This document shows, piece after piece, positions 45,701 to 56,222 of a DNA stretch of 64,000 nucleotides (position 1 is the first letter of the stretch; each line of letters begins with the position of its first letter). Both the position numbers and the translations under genes were made by a program. Source of the stretch: Crotalaria pallida (taxonomy: Eukaryota > Streptophyta > Magnoliopsida > Fabales > Fabaceae). The stretch is from the NCBI GenBank assembly GCA_037953625.1, contig CM075650.1:127719706-127783705 (forward strand), written 5' to 3'. The notes under the pieces are model-generated. The model ran no database searches and was not told the DNA's origin. It saw nothing but the letters and a program-made list of their open reading frames with translations.

Positions 45701-46626
45701 GTGTTTTAGCAGCAGCAGCACCAGTTTCTGCACTTTATAATGCCAATTCGAGTTCAGAGCCTTTCCTTTCCACTTTTATGCAAAACAGTAACTTAGATAC
45801 ATAAAATAAACATGTTAGAACATGAAATCAATATTGAAACAACATCAAATGCAATAAATCACAAAATCAACATAAACTTAGCAAATAACCATTTCACATA
45901 TGATTTTCATTTCCTTTTGTTTTTAACTTCGAAAATTGATCCAGTGAGCATCATTAGGTCCATTTAGACATGTTTGGTTTATAAAAACTTGGGTTTATGA
46001 CCTCTATGTCATATTCCCAATTCAAACTTCACCCCTTGATGAACCATATGAGGTTCCTACATTTCCAGCTTGAAATAACTCATTCTAGTATTTAGATAAC
46101 TCCTCCCTTACCTTAGAGAAGCTAATCAACAAGTAAAACGACAGAGAAATCGGTTGGATCAAAAATCCAAATTCTGGACTTGGTGAAAAAGAGTTGAACA
46201 GGCTGACTTTGGCCACAGATTTCACCACGGATTTGGCATGAAAAGAATGAAACAAGTTAGTTTCAGAAACTAGGATATACTAACTTTAATCAGAAACAAG
46301 TTTGACACGAAAAGAATCCATGAATTTACCAAACGATTTCAATGAAGATGAATACTTGAGACTGAATGTTACTCTGTTTTTCTCAGTTTTGAACCTCCAA
46401 CTTTGTAGGCCTAGAACCTGATCTTCAGAAGGCTATTTGAAGTGATTTCGAGTTCTAATTCAAGAATGAAATCAGAACTTCGGTTTGTGTTTAGGTTTCA
46501 AGGAAAATGAGTGAGGATTGAGAGAGAGAACAAAGGGATCAAAGTGAACTTTGTAAAACAGGGAAATTTCTGGTCAAATTCGGTTTTGGAACTTCAGAGG
46601 TGTTGATGCTTCACCCAAGCATCAAT

Positions 46627-46632
46627 TTATAG
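46627..46632 (-). promoter_or_regulatory. TATA box of F (3' LTR copy)
   Basis: The minus strand reads GACTATAAATTGATG. The equivalent in the 5' LTR is at 55864-55869. About 270 nt of AUG-free leader follow before a donor-like site. Confidence 0.6.
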
Positions 46633-46748
46633 TCTAAGAGTACTTCAACTCGAAGTAAGGTTCAGCTCTATGCTTGTCACGTCAAGAAACCGCGTTTTGG
46701 TGCGAAATTAATTATAAAACCAACTTGTACATTTAGCCAGACTGCTCG

Positions 46749-46900
46749 ATTTACTCGAGTCTTTTTCTTTCTACTCGAGTATATTTCAAAAACTCAAGAA
46801 CACTCGAGTCTTTTCTGACATACTCGAGTCTTTTGACTCAAAATTCAAATTTTCAAACAGATAGTGATTATACTCGAGTACCCTCTACAATACTCGAGTA
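46749..46900. repeat. ACTCGAGT cluster, outer, LTR of F
   Basis: Six exact copies upstream of the TATA box on the minus strand, in the promoter-proximal region. Repeated in the right LTR at about 55988-56140. Confidence 0.9.
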
Positions 46901-46979
46901 AAATATCTTAATTTCAGAAAAATCATTATTTTATTCAACACATTTATTTATTTTGTTTATAAAAATACAGGACCTTACA

Positions 46980-46993
46980 TCCTCCCCCACTTA
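46980..46993 (-). promoter_or_regulatory. polypurine tract of F
   Basis: Minus-strand TAAGTGGGGGAGGA abutting the 3' LTR. Confidence 0.85.
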
Positions 46994-47021
46994 CATAGAA
47001 TTTCGTCCCCGAAATTCCGAT

Positions 47022-50000
47022 TTACAAAAATAGATGTGGATATTCATCCCTCATCTTAGACTCTAATTCCCATGTGGAGTCAGACACTCCACCTTGCCCC
47101 CAGAGAACTCGTACTAACGGAATCTCTTTCCCTCGCAGCTTCTTAATCCTTCTATCCTCTATTCTCACGGGTCCAAGATCAAACGTGAGATTTTCTTTCA
47201 GCGGTATCAAATCTTGTTGCAATTGCACAATCGAAGATGGATCTTGGATAAATTTGCGAAGCTGAGAGACATGGAAAACATTGTGCAGGTTGGACAAAAA
47301 TGGGGGTAGGGCGATCTGATACGCGACAGGGCCTACTCGTTTCAAAATCTGATAAGGGCCGATGAACTTAGGAGATAGCTTCCTTGGCTTCATTACCCTT
47401 CCAATTCCAGTCGTTGGCACAACCCGCAGGAATACATGATCTCCTTCTTGAAATTCGAGCTTGGATCTTTGTTGGTCGGCATAGCTCTTCTGGCGACTTT
47501 GAGCGATCTTCATCTTCTCTTGGATAGTCCTTACCTTTTCAGTCGTTTCTTGAACTAATTCAGGTCCGATGAGAGCCTTCTCCCCCACTTGGAACCAACA
47601 TAGCGGGGTTCTACACTTCCTTCCATAGAGGGCTTCGTACGGGGCCATACCGATGCTTGCGTGATAACTATTATTGTAGGTGAATTCCACAAGCGGCAAT
47701 AACCGATCCCACCCTTCTTGATATTCCAGAACACACGCTCGAAGCAGGTCTTCCAAGGATTGAATCGTCCTTTCCGATTGACCATCGGTTTGAGGGTGAT
47801 AGGCGGAACTCATCCTCAACTGCGTTCCCAATGCCTGATGTAAACTCTGCCAGAACCGGGACACGAAACGGGGATCACGATCTGATACAATACTCGAGGG
47901 AATTCCGTGCAATCTAACAATCTCCTTAATGTACAATCTTGCAAGCTTCTCCAACGGATACTGCATGTTGATGGGAATGAAATGTGCAGACTTCGTTAAG
48001 CGATCAACCACAACCCAAATTGCATCAAAGCTTTCTCTTGTTCTTGGAAAACCACTTACGAAATCCATAGCTATTCCATCCCACTTCCATTCTGGTATGC
48101 TTAAAGGTTGTAGTTCTCCTCCAGGCTTCTTATGCTCGATCTTCGCCTTTTGGCAGACAAGGCAAGACGCTACGTAAGACGCAACATCCCTCTTTAGTCC
48201 GGGCCACCAAAACATCCTCTTCAGGTCTTGATACATCTTCGTTGATCCAGGATGCATACTCAGCTTGCTCTTGTGGGCTTCCTCTAATACAGCTCTCCTT
48301 AATTCTTGATTTGCCGGGATGCAGATTCGATTCCTGAATCTCAAAATACCATCAGATCCTAATTGGAATTCCAGTTCCACTCCTTCCATTCCTAATCTTT
48401 TCTTCTCTAGAAGCTCCTCGTCCGCTTGTTGAAGGTTTCGAACTTGACCCTCAAACTCATTTGTGATTTGCAACATTCCTAACTTGACGCAGCTCGGCTT
48501 GAACTGAATTGCCAAATTCAAGTTGCGGAATTCTTCAATTAGCTGAGCTTCCTTTATCATCATCGTACTCATGTGCAACATTTTCCTACTGAGAGCGTCG
48601 GCTACAACATTAGCTTTGCCGGGGTGGTAATGCAATTCGAAGTCATAATCCTTCAGGAATTCCATCCACCTACGTTGCCTCATATTCAGTTCCTTTTGGT
48701 CGAAGAGATACTTCAAACTTTTATGGTCGCTGAATACTTGGAACGTATTACCATACAGGTAATGTCTCCAAATCTTCAAAGCAAAGACAATGGCAGCCAA
48801 TTCCAAGTCGTGAGTAGGATAGTTCCCTTCATGCACCTTCAGCTGACGAGATGCATAAGCAACAACTTTCCCTTCTTGCATCAAGACACAACCCAAACCT
48901 TGTCGAGATGCATCACAATAAACATCGAAGCTTTTCCTAGGATCGGGCAAAGTTAACACTGGAGATGATGTTAACTTGTCCTTCAACGTCTGGAAGCTAA
49001 CTTCACACTTCTCATCCCAGACAAAAGGTTGCTCTTTCCGGGTCAAACGAGTCAACGGAAGAGCCAACTTGGAAAAACCTTCGATAAACTTCCGATAATA
49101 TCCAGCTAACCCCAGAAAACTTCTTATTTCAGTAACCGTCTTTGGTCTTTCCCATTGCAAAACTGCTTCTACTTTGACCGGGTCCACAGCCACACCATCC
49201 TTTGAAATTATATGACCCAAGAAATTGACTTTTTCAAGCCAAAATTCACACTTGGCCAGCTTAGCATATAATTTCTTTTCCTTCAAGGTCTCCAAAATAA
49301 TCTTCAAATGATTAGCGTGCTCTTTCGGATTCTTCGAATAGATGAGAATATCATCGATAAACACCACGATGAAGGAATCCAGGTAGGGTCGGAACACTCT
49401 ATTCATGTAGTCCATGAATATTGCTGGAGCGTTGGTCAACCCAAATGGCATCACTACATACTCGTAGTGTCCATATCGTGACCGAAAAGCAGTCTTCGGT
49501 ATATCTTCCTCCTTAACTCTGATCTGATGATATCCTGACCTCATATCAATCTTTGAAAATACCGATGCTCCACTCACTTGATCTATCAAATCGTCGATTC
49601 TTGGCAACGGATACTTGTTCTTGATGGTAACCTTGTTGAGTTGCCTATAATCAATGCACATCCTCATTGATCCATCCTTCTTCTTCACGAATAAAACCGG
49701 CGCTCCCCAAGGCGACACACTTGGTCTGATGAACTGCTTTTCTAACAAGTCCTCCACTTGCTTCTTTAATTCAGCTAATTCTGCTGGAGCCATACGATAA
49801 GGGGCGATAGAGATAGGGCCAGTACCGGGGACTAGGTCAATACTGAATTCTATCTCTCGATGCGGCGGCAAACCGGGCACTTCATCGGGAAACACTTCGG
49901 GAAACTCTCGAATAACCGGAATATCTTCGATCTTTGCTTCCTCTTTCTTTTCTTCAGCGATGGTTGAAAATAGGCACACATAACCTCCAGGTTGCTTGGC

Positions 50001-51335
50001 CGGCGACTTCTCACCAGGAAAGATGATCGTTTGAACCTTGCAGTCGATTACTACATGGTTGGATGCCATCCAATCCATGCCCAAAATGACATCGACATTG
50101 GACAACGGCAAACAAATCAGATTTATTCGAGAAATCTGATCTCTTATGCTAACTACACAACCGACACATGCTCTTGATGCAACAACATGAGCATTCGTGG
50201 GGGTAGACACACTCAGTTTAAACGGGGTCTCCGAGACAGACAAATTTAAACGCTTGACACATTCCTCCGAGATGAAGGAATGCGTTGCTCCGGAATCAAA
50301 TAAAAAGCGACAAGGCATGCCATTGAGGAAATGGTTACCTTGCACAAGGTTGTCGGCCTGCTTTGCTTCCTCTCCAAACATCGTGAACACCTTTCCATTG
50401 ACCCAAGGTTTGCTTCCTTGTCCTTGGTTGCTTTGACGCGGGGGTTGGCGGCACGCACGGGCGATGTGTCCGGTCCCTCCACAATTGAAACAGACTGGTG
50501 GCTTGTCCCTCCAGCATTCTTGACTAGGATGAGAGCGTCGACACTTGCTACAAATCTCTGTCGGAGCCGGAAGACTAACTGCTCCAGAAGGTTGTGCTCT
50601 TCCCTTTCCTTTGTGCCAATATGGGCCTCCACGATTTCCACGGTTATTCTTATGCTGATTGCGGTGGGGTCCATGGCTTCCTTGACTGACTTCCTTCTTG
50701 AAGTTGTTCTTCTCGAAAATGCGACATGCACTAATCAGGATTGGATAGTGACGAATCCTTTGCACGCTTACAGCTAGCTTGATATCTGACCTTAGCCCAT
50801 TTTCAAACCGGGTGCACTTCGAGTATTCGTCAGGATGATATTGGAAGTACAGGGAGTACTTCATCAGCTCCTCAAACTTTTCAGCATACTGGTCGACAGT
50901 CATGCTGCCTTGCTTCAAGTCTAAGAATTCCATCTCCTTTTGGATTCGAACATCATCCGGGAAATACCTCTCCAAGAATTTTTCCGTGAAGACTTCCCAA
51001 GAGAGCTCGCGATGATCATACTCCAAGAACTGGCGGGTCTGCTCCCACCAAGTTGCAGCTTCCCCATTCAGCATGTAGGCCGCGAACGTGACCTTCTGAA
51101 CTTCCGTGAGAGTCAACGTTCGGAAAATCTTATTCATCTCAGCTAACCAAAACTGGGCTTGCTCAGGGCAACGACCACCCGAGAAGCCAGGGGGTTTACA
51201 TCTACGGAAAGAATCTAGTCCTTGAAATTCAACAGGGGTTACATTGCTGGGAGGACGGGTTTGCTGCAAGTTTTCCAGGACCGCAGCCATACGGGTCAGA
51301 GCCTCAGCAATGTTAGCGTTATTACGTCCAGCCAT
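47022..51335 (-). CDS. Gag-Pol polyprotein, Tekay-type chromovirus, intact
   Basis: 1437 residues without a stop. Gag capsid is at about 45-205, with a CCHC pair region at 262-295 (CFNCGGTGHIARAC). Protease active site is D347-S-G-A. Reverse transcriptase spans about 530-710, with FIDD at 659-662. RNase H is about 800-915, with D808, E845 and D870. Integrase zinc ligands are H1021, H1028, C1058 and C1061. The catalytic triad is D1091, D1152 and E1188, a D-D-35-E spacing. The GPY motif is near 1326 and a chromodomain-like tail covers 1398-1437. It directs reverse transcription in particles and integration in the nucleus; such tails are known to steer insertion to heterochromatin. ATG 51335 follows the primer site by about 130 nt. 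All catalytic residues are present. Confidence 0.97.
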   Translation of the reverse strand: MAGRNNANIAEALTRMAAVLENLQQTRPPSNVTPVEFQGLDSFRRCKPPGFSGGRCPEQAQFWLAEMNKIFRTLTLTEVQKVTFAAYMLNGEAATWWEQTRQFLEYDHRELSWEVFTEKFLERYFPDDVRIQKEMEFLDLKQGSMTVDQYAEKFEELMKYSLYFQYHPDEYSKCTRFENGLRSDIKLAVSVQRIRHYPILISACRIFEKNNFKKEVSQGSHGPHRNQHKNNRGNRGGPYWHKGKGRAQPSGAVSLPAPTEICSKCRRSHPSQECWRDKPPVCFNCGGTGHIARACRQPPRQSNQGQGSKPWVNGKVFTMFGEEAKQADNLVQGNHFLNGMPCRFLFDSGATHSFISEECVKRLNLSVSETPFKLSVSTPTNAHVVASRACVGCVVSIRDQISRINLICLPLSNVDVILGMDWMASNHVVIDCKVQTIIFPGEKSPAKQPGGYVCLFSTIAEEKKEEAKIEDIPVIREFPEVFPDEVPGLPPHREIEFSIDLVPGTGPISIAPYRMAPAELAELKKQVEDLLEKQFIRPSVSPWGAPVLFVKKKDGSMRMCIDYRQLNKVTIKNKYPLPRIDDLIDQVSGASVFSKIDMRSGYHQIRVKEEDIPKTAFRSRYGHYEYVVMPFGLTNAPAIFMDYMNRVFRPYLDSFIVVFIDDILIYSKNPKEHANHLKIILETLKEKKLYAKLAKCEFWLEKVNFLGHIISKDGVAVDPVKVEAVLQWERPKTVTEIRSFLGLAGYYRKFIEGFSKLALPLTRLTRKEQPFVWDEKCEVSFQTLKDKLTSSPVLTLPDPRKSFDVYCDASRQGLGCVLMQEGKVVAYASRQLKVHEGNYPTHDLELAAIVFALKIWRHYLYGNTFQVFSDHKSLKYLFDQKELNMRQRRWMEFLKDYDFELHYHPGKANVVADALSRKMLHMSTMMIKEAQLIEEFRNLNLAIQFKPSCVKLGMLQITNEFEGQVRNLQQADEELLEKKRLGMEGVELEFQLGSDGILRFRNRICIPANQELRRAVLEEAHKSKLSMHPGSTKMYQDLKRMFWWPGLKRDVASYVASCLVCQKAKIEHKKPGGELQPLSIPEWKWDGIAMDFVSGFPRTRESFDAIWVVVDRLTKSAHFIPINMQYPLEKLARLYIKEIVRLHGIPSSIVSDRDPRFVSRFWQSLHQALGTQLRMSSAYHPQTDGQSERTIQSLEDLLRACVLEYQEGWDRLLPLVEFTYNNSYHASIGMAPYEALYGRKCRTPLCWFQVGEKALIGPELVQETTEKVRTIQEKMKIAQSRQKSYADQQRSKLEFQEGDHVFLRVVPTTGIGRVMKPRKLSPKFIGPYQILKRVGPVAYQIALPPFLSNLHNVFHVSQLRKFIQDPSSIVQLQQDLIPLKENLTFDLGPVRIEDRRIKKLRGKEIPLVRVLWGQGGVSDSTWELESKMRDEYPHLFL

Positions 51336-51467
51336 CTATCCTACAGAATCCGAAAGGGAAAACTTAATTAGATTCTGCTATTCTATATCTCAAAATGCAA
51401 ACATGATTCTAGAGTATGCTATGGTTAGTGTGTAAGGCCACACTCCAAGGCCGAGAGTTGAACCATT

Positions 51468-51479
51468 GCTCTGATACCA
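51468..51479 (-). promoter_or_regulatory. primer binding site of F, tRNA-Met
   Basis: Minus-strand TGGTATCAGAGC, five bases from the 5' LTR. Confidence 0.85.
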
Positions 51480-51838
51480 CTAAATGTGACGACCCAACTT
51501 TTATTCCAAAACTTAATATTCATTTTTAGAAAATTGACCATTTTTTTTTTTTTGAAACTAAAAGTCAGTCATCATCCATTATCGAGTCTTTGCGGAAATT
51601 ATAATTATCATGAAAGAAACTATTCATATTATATTTCATAAAAGGAAAGTACATTTCCATTACATTAAAACTATCAACACTAGGTTTAACTTAAGTACTC
51701 TAGGTCATTACATTATATTACATATCTTACAACAAAATTTATAATAACCTTGAGCAACTGGTTCGGAACTCAAAATATCAAATAGATAAGAGAAACCTGA
51801 TGAGTAGCACTATCCACACTCCAACATCCCAACTCAAC

Positions 51839-53858
51839 TCAATCATCAGTTCCCCACTGACTACCGGTTGAGTTGTCCATGAAATCATCATCAGCCACCG
51901 GGTCAGCATCCTCCACCGGATCCTTATCCTCTATCGGATCCTCCTCCTCCTCCTCCTCTTCATGTGCCGGTTCAGATGGCACATATACCGGAGTCCGAGA
52001 TCGGGCTCTAGTGGAAGGACGAGAGGGAGCAGGAACCTCCAAAATAATTCTTTCTTCAGAGGGTGATGGACTTGGTGGGAGGGTGCGTCTTGGAAAACGT
52101 CTTGGCGGTGGTGGTGGTGTTCCATGCCGAAACACAAAATTGGGCGGAATGTGCATAATGTACATCATTGGGATTCTCTGTTGGAAACCAACAAGCGGCT
52201 CAATATAGTCTAGAGGGGGGGTGAATAGAATATTGAAGCCTTATTACAGATTTTTCGTCCACCTAAGAGAATGGTTTTATGAAAATAAATTTTCTTAATA
52301 ATTCAGTTCAGATTACTCGAGTAACTCAAGCCTTCACTCGAGTAATACGCAACCAAAAATAATTTCACTCGAGTATTCAGCAAATCACTCGAGTAATACG
52401 AAAGCAAATTTTAAATCACTCGAGTAACAGAAAACCTACTCGAGTAATGTTTATAAACTGAAAGCAGATTACTCGAGTGACAAGAACTTTACTCGAGTAA
52501 ACTGGGTAAAATTCAATTTAAAACTTAGTTTTCAATGGAGTTCTTCAAGAATAACAATGCTATGATGATTCAACAAATTATGAATGATTAATATGAACAA
52601 TTTCAAGTAATATTAACATGCAATTTTAGATCAATTAAGTAGAATTAAGAAAACCCCAATTCTAACCTAAAAATGCAAATGTTAATGAATTAATGAAATA
52701 CAAGGAATGAAAATAAAAGAGACACAAGGATTTATCCTGGTTCACTTTCACCCACTTGAAAGCTACTCCAGTCCCCTCTTAAATCAAGAGAGATTCTTCA
52801 CTAGAAATCTTCAAATGTAGATTTTACAATGTTTTAAGATGCAACTAGATTCTTAGTTCTCCTATCTTAAAACCCAACTCAAAGTGTGTACCAAACACTT
52901 TGATCTAATCTACCCCTTTTGAGAATTCTAGATTTCCTTGCTAATTGATTGAAGATGCTTCCAACCAATCCTCTTTTCTTGCTTTGATTTGATCCTCAAA
53001 GTCTTCCTTGTGAGATTCTTCACTTGTGTTGAAACTTCAATAATGCAATCACAAATTGCAAATCTTCAACAACCACTAAGAACAAAATTATGATCTCAAG
53101 AATATTTGAACAATGAAAGAAAATAGAGTGAAGAATGAAAAGTTCTTTGTTGAATCTTGATAGCTCTTGAAAGATGTAAAATAGCTCTTGAATTACTTTT
53201 GAAAGTCTATATAAAATTGTAAGAATGAAAGTATGTATCTATGAAAGAGAAAATTAAGTCCTTTTAAAATTTTCCCAACACTGATTGAATTACTCGAGTA
53301 AACCAAACAACGTCACTCGAGTGAAACATGTCAGATTAAGTTACTCGAGTGATGTGTAAACCATTACTCGATTAACCTGTCAGGACATAAATTACTCGAG
53401 TGAACCAATACTCATTACTCGAGTAAACTGATCAGAATCTGAATAAAAACAAAGTTTTTCTAAAATGATTTTCACAAGCTATTTAATCAAGATTTAAAGT
53501 ATCTTCACTCTTAATCAAACATTATTTAAATATTCTTAAAATCACCTAAGCTACCCACACCAATGAGATGCATTGCATAAAATAAAGATTACATTGAAAT
53601 AGAATTAATAAAAATCCTAATTCTAATCTTCATGTGGTGTAGCTTGCTTGTTGCCAATGTTGTTGCTTGGAGAGAAATTGTTAGCATCAAAACATGAGAA
53701 TCCTACATTCTCGTCCTACGCGGACGCATTCGGGACCATGGGTTCGGGTGACGGAAAATAACTTCCACGTCTCCCTCATAGATGGCCCGATGATCCTCGA
53801 AGTTCCACTCCCCATTAGGGAGCGGCCTCATCTCCACGCAAAACATATTCCTGGCCAT
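51839..53858 (-). pseudogene. LTR accessory ORF in the 5' LTR of F, split by solo LTR insertion
   Basis: N-terminal codons lie at 53713-53858 and the C-terminal remainder at 51839-52178. The reading is otherwise the same as 44136-44621. The insertion falls about 48 codons after the ATG, within the conserved core. Confidence 0.85.
52179..53707 (-). mobile_element. solo LTR of an H-like copia family, 1529 bp
   Basis: Flanked by TTCTC duplications (52174-52178 and 53708-53712). The plus strand starts TGTTGGAAACCAACAAGCGG, as does the LTR of H, and ends ATCCTACA. Contains eight ACTCGAGT copies at 52316-52500 and five plus a variant at 53288-53422. No coding sequence. Confidence 0.92.
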
Positions 53859-56222
53859 GACCTACAACAAGGGATTAGGAGTGAGTCATAGCTAAACACA
53901 ATAACAAATGAGCATAACAGAGGCTAGAAATAACAAGCACAAGTTTCCAGATAGCAATAATAAATGCATATGTATATGCTCAAACTGTCTTTTATAATAT
54001 TTCGTTTAGTTTCGTGATGCATGCCTACTCTCCATTCATGCTACGCGGTTCAGCATCCGAGTATCTCAGGCTCGGGATATTCATAATCCTATGGTTCATC
54101 AAACCGGAGCGTATTCACAACCCAGGCGTCACGATTTGATTGGGAATTTGGCCATCATAACATTTTCATGTTACGGAATCCAAATCATCACAGCATCTTC
54201 GTGCTATGGCATCACAGCTATCTCAGGGCTGCGGAATACTTCTACCTATACCAGATTCCACAATCAAAATCGGAGCATCTCCATGCATGTCAATGTCACA
54301 TAATTGTTCATTGTCTTTTTCTCTTTTAATTCATATCTTTGAATATCATGCCTCCAATATAGAGACCCAAAATTCATAATCCTTCTTGCTTATAACCATC
54401 TTTTCATCATTTTTTTTTTTTGCATTAACTGGTGCTTGTGCTTTCCAAAAATTCCATCAGCGGCCCAGCCACTTTGTGATGGTTTTATACAATAGGAATT
54501 TAATTACGTTGTCATTAATTTGTGCAACGACCCCATCTAGGACTCCCAAAATATCAACCAAGTGGGTAAAAACTTCCACTGGGACGTGGGAATAAAATCA
54601 ACCAAATGGGTGTACGCACCTCCATTGGGACATCCTGTCCGAATATGTCAACCACTGAATAAAATTCCAGTAGGACTCATCCAGGATAAAATCAACCAAT
54701 GGGATTAAATCTATAGATATTAAGAGCAGAAATTAAAATTTAAGCATATAGGAGTTTAGATGAGTTAATCTTTAATTACTTCATAAAGAAGTAAAGATTT
54801 TCTGAAAATTATTTTAAATTACTCGAGTAGTTCTTCACATACTCGAGTGTTCATGTAAAATTACTCGAGTCCTTCAAGACATACTCGAGTGTTCTTCCCA
54901 TTTTCCAGAATACTCGAGTCTTTCTTCAATTACTCGAGTGTTTTAGCAGCAGCAGCACCAGTTTCTGCACTTTATAATGCCAATTCGAGTTCAGAGCCTT
55001 TCCTTTCCACTTTTATGCAAAACAGTAACTTAGATACATAAAATAAACATGTTAGAACATGAAATCAATATTGAAACAACATCAAATGCAATAAATCACA
55101 AAATCAACATAAACTTAGCAAATAACCATTTCACATATGATTTTCATTTCCTTTTGTTTTTAACTTCGAAAATTGATCCAGTGAGCATCATTAGGTCCAT
55201 TTAGACATGTTTGGTTTATAAAAACTTGGGTTTATGACCTCTATGTCATATTCCCAATTCAAACTTCACCCCTTGATGAACCATATGAGGTTCCTACATT
55301 TCCAGCTTGAAATAACTCATTCTAGTATTTAGATAACTCCTCCCTTACCTTAGAGAAGCTAATCAACAAGTAAAACGACAGAGAAATCGGTTGGATCAAA
55401 AATCCAAATTCTGGACTTGGTGAAAAAGAGTTGAACAGGCTGACTTTGGCCACAGATTTCACCACGGATTTGGCATGAAAAGAATGAAACAAGTTAGTTT
55501 CAGAAACTAGGATATACTAACTTTAATCAGAAACAAGTTTGACACGAAAAGAATCCATGAATTTACCAAACGATTTCAATGAAGATGAATACTTGAGACT
55601 GAATGTTACTCTGTTTTTCTCAGTTTTGAACCTCCAACTTTGTAGGCCTAGAACCTGATCTTCAGAAGGCTATTTGAAGTGATTTCGAGTTCTAATTCAA
55701 GAATGAAATCAGAACTTCGGTTTGTGTTTAGGTTTCAAGGAAAATGAGTGAGGATTGAGAGAGAGAACAAAGGGATCAAAGTGAACTCTGTAAAACAGGG
55801 AAATTTCTGGTCAAATTCGGGTTTTGGAACTTCAGAGGTGTTGATGCTTCACCCAAGCATCAATTTATAGTCTAAGAGTACTTCAACTCGAAGTAAGGTT
55901 CAGCTCTATGCTTGTCACGTCAAGAAACCGCGTTTTGGTGCGAAATTAATTATAAAACCAACTTGTACATTTAGCCAGACTGCTCGATTTACTCGAGTCT
56001 TTTTCTTTCTACTCGAGTATATTTCAAAAACTCAAGAACACTCGAGTCTTTTCTGACATACTCGAGTCTTTTGACTCAAAATTCAAATTTTCAAACAGAT
56101 AGTGATTATACTCGAGTACCCTCTACAATACTCGAGTAAAATATCTTAATTTCAGAAAAATCATTATTTTATTCAACACATTTATTTATTTTGTTTATAA
56201 AAATACAGGACCTTACACTTTA

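Larger units (their letters stand above)
44625..46329 (-). other. candidate 1705 nt leader intron in the LTR of F
   Basis: Minus-strand donor CGTTTG/GTAAATTC at 46329 and acceptor TTGTTGTAG/GTC at 44625. The segment holds the inner ACTCGAGT cluster and all hairpins. Exon 1 (46330 to about 46600) has no ATG, while ATGs appear right after the donor. The same 1705 nt distance is kept in the right LTR (53862-55566). Confidence 0.45.
43782..46979 (-). repeat. 3' LTR of element F
   Basis: TGTGACGACCC...GGACCTTACA on the plus strand. Uninterrupted copy with ORF, hairpins, ACTCGAGT clusters, TATA box and splice-like sites. Confidence 0.95.
43782..56217 (-). mobile_element. Tekay-like Ty3/gypsy chromovirus 'F', young and coding-intact
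   Basis: Flanked by perfect CTTTA duplications (43777-43781 and 56218-56222). LTRs of 3198 bp (left, 3') and 3204 bp after removing the inserted solo LTR (right, 5') differ by only about ten substitutions and one single-base indel by eye. Gag-pol is one uninterrupted ORF. Primer site and purine tract are intact. By structure it could still be autonomous, although its 5' LTR carries a foreign 1.5 kb solo LTR in the transcribed part. Confidence 0.95.
51485..56217 (-). repeat. 5' LTR of element F, interrupted by a copia solo LTR
   Basis: 51485-52178 plus 53713-56217 match the left LTR almost base for base. The interruption is the solo LTR and one copy of its TTCTC duplication. Confidence 0.95.
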
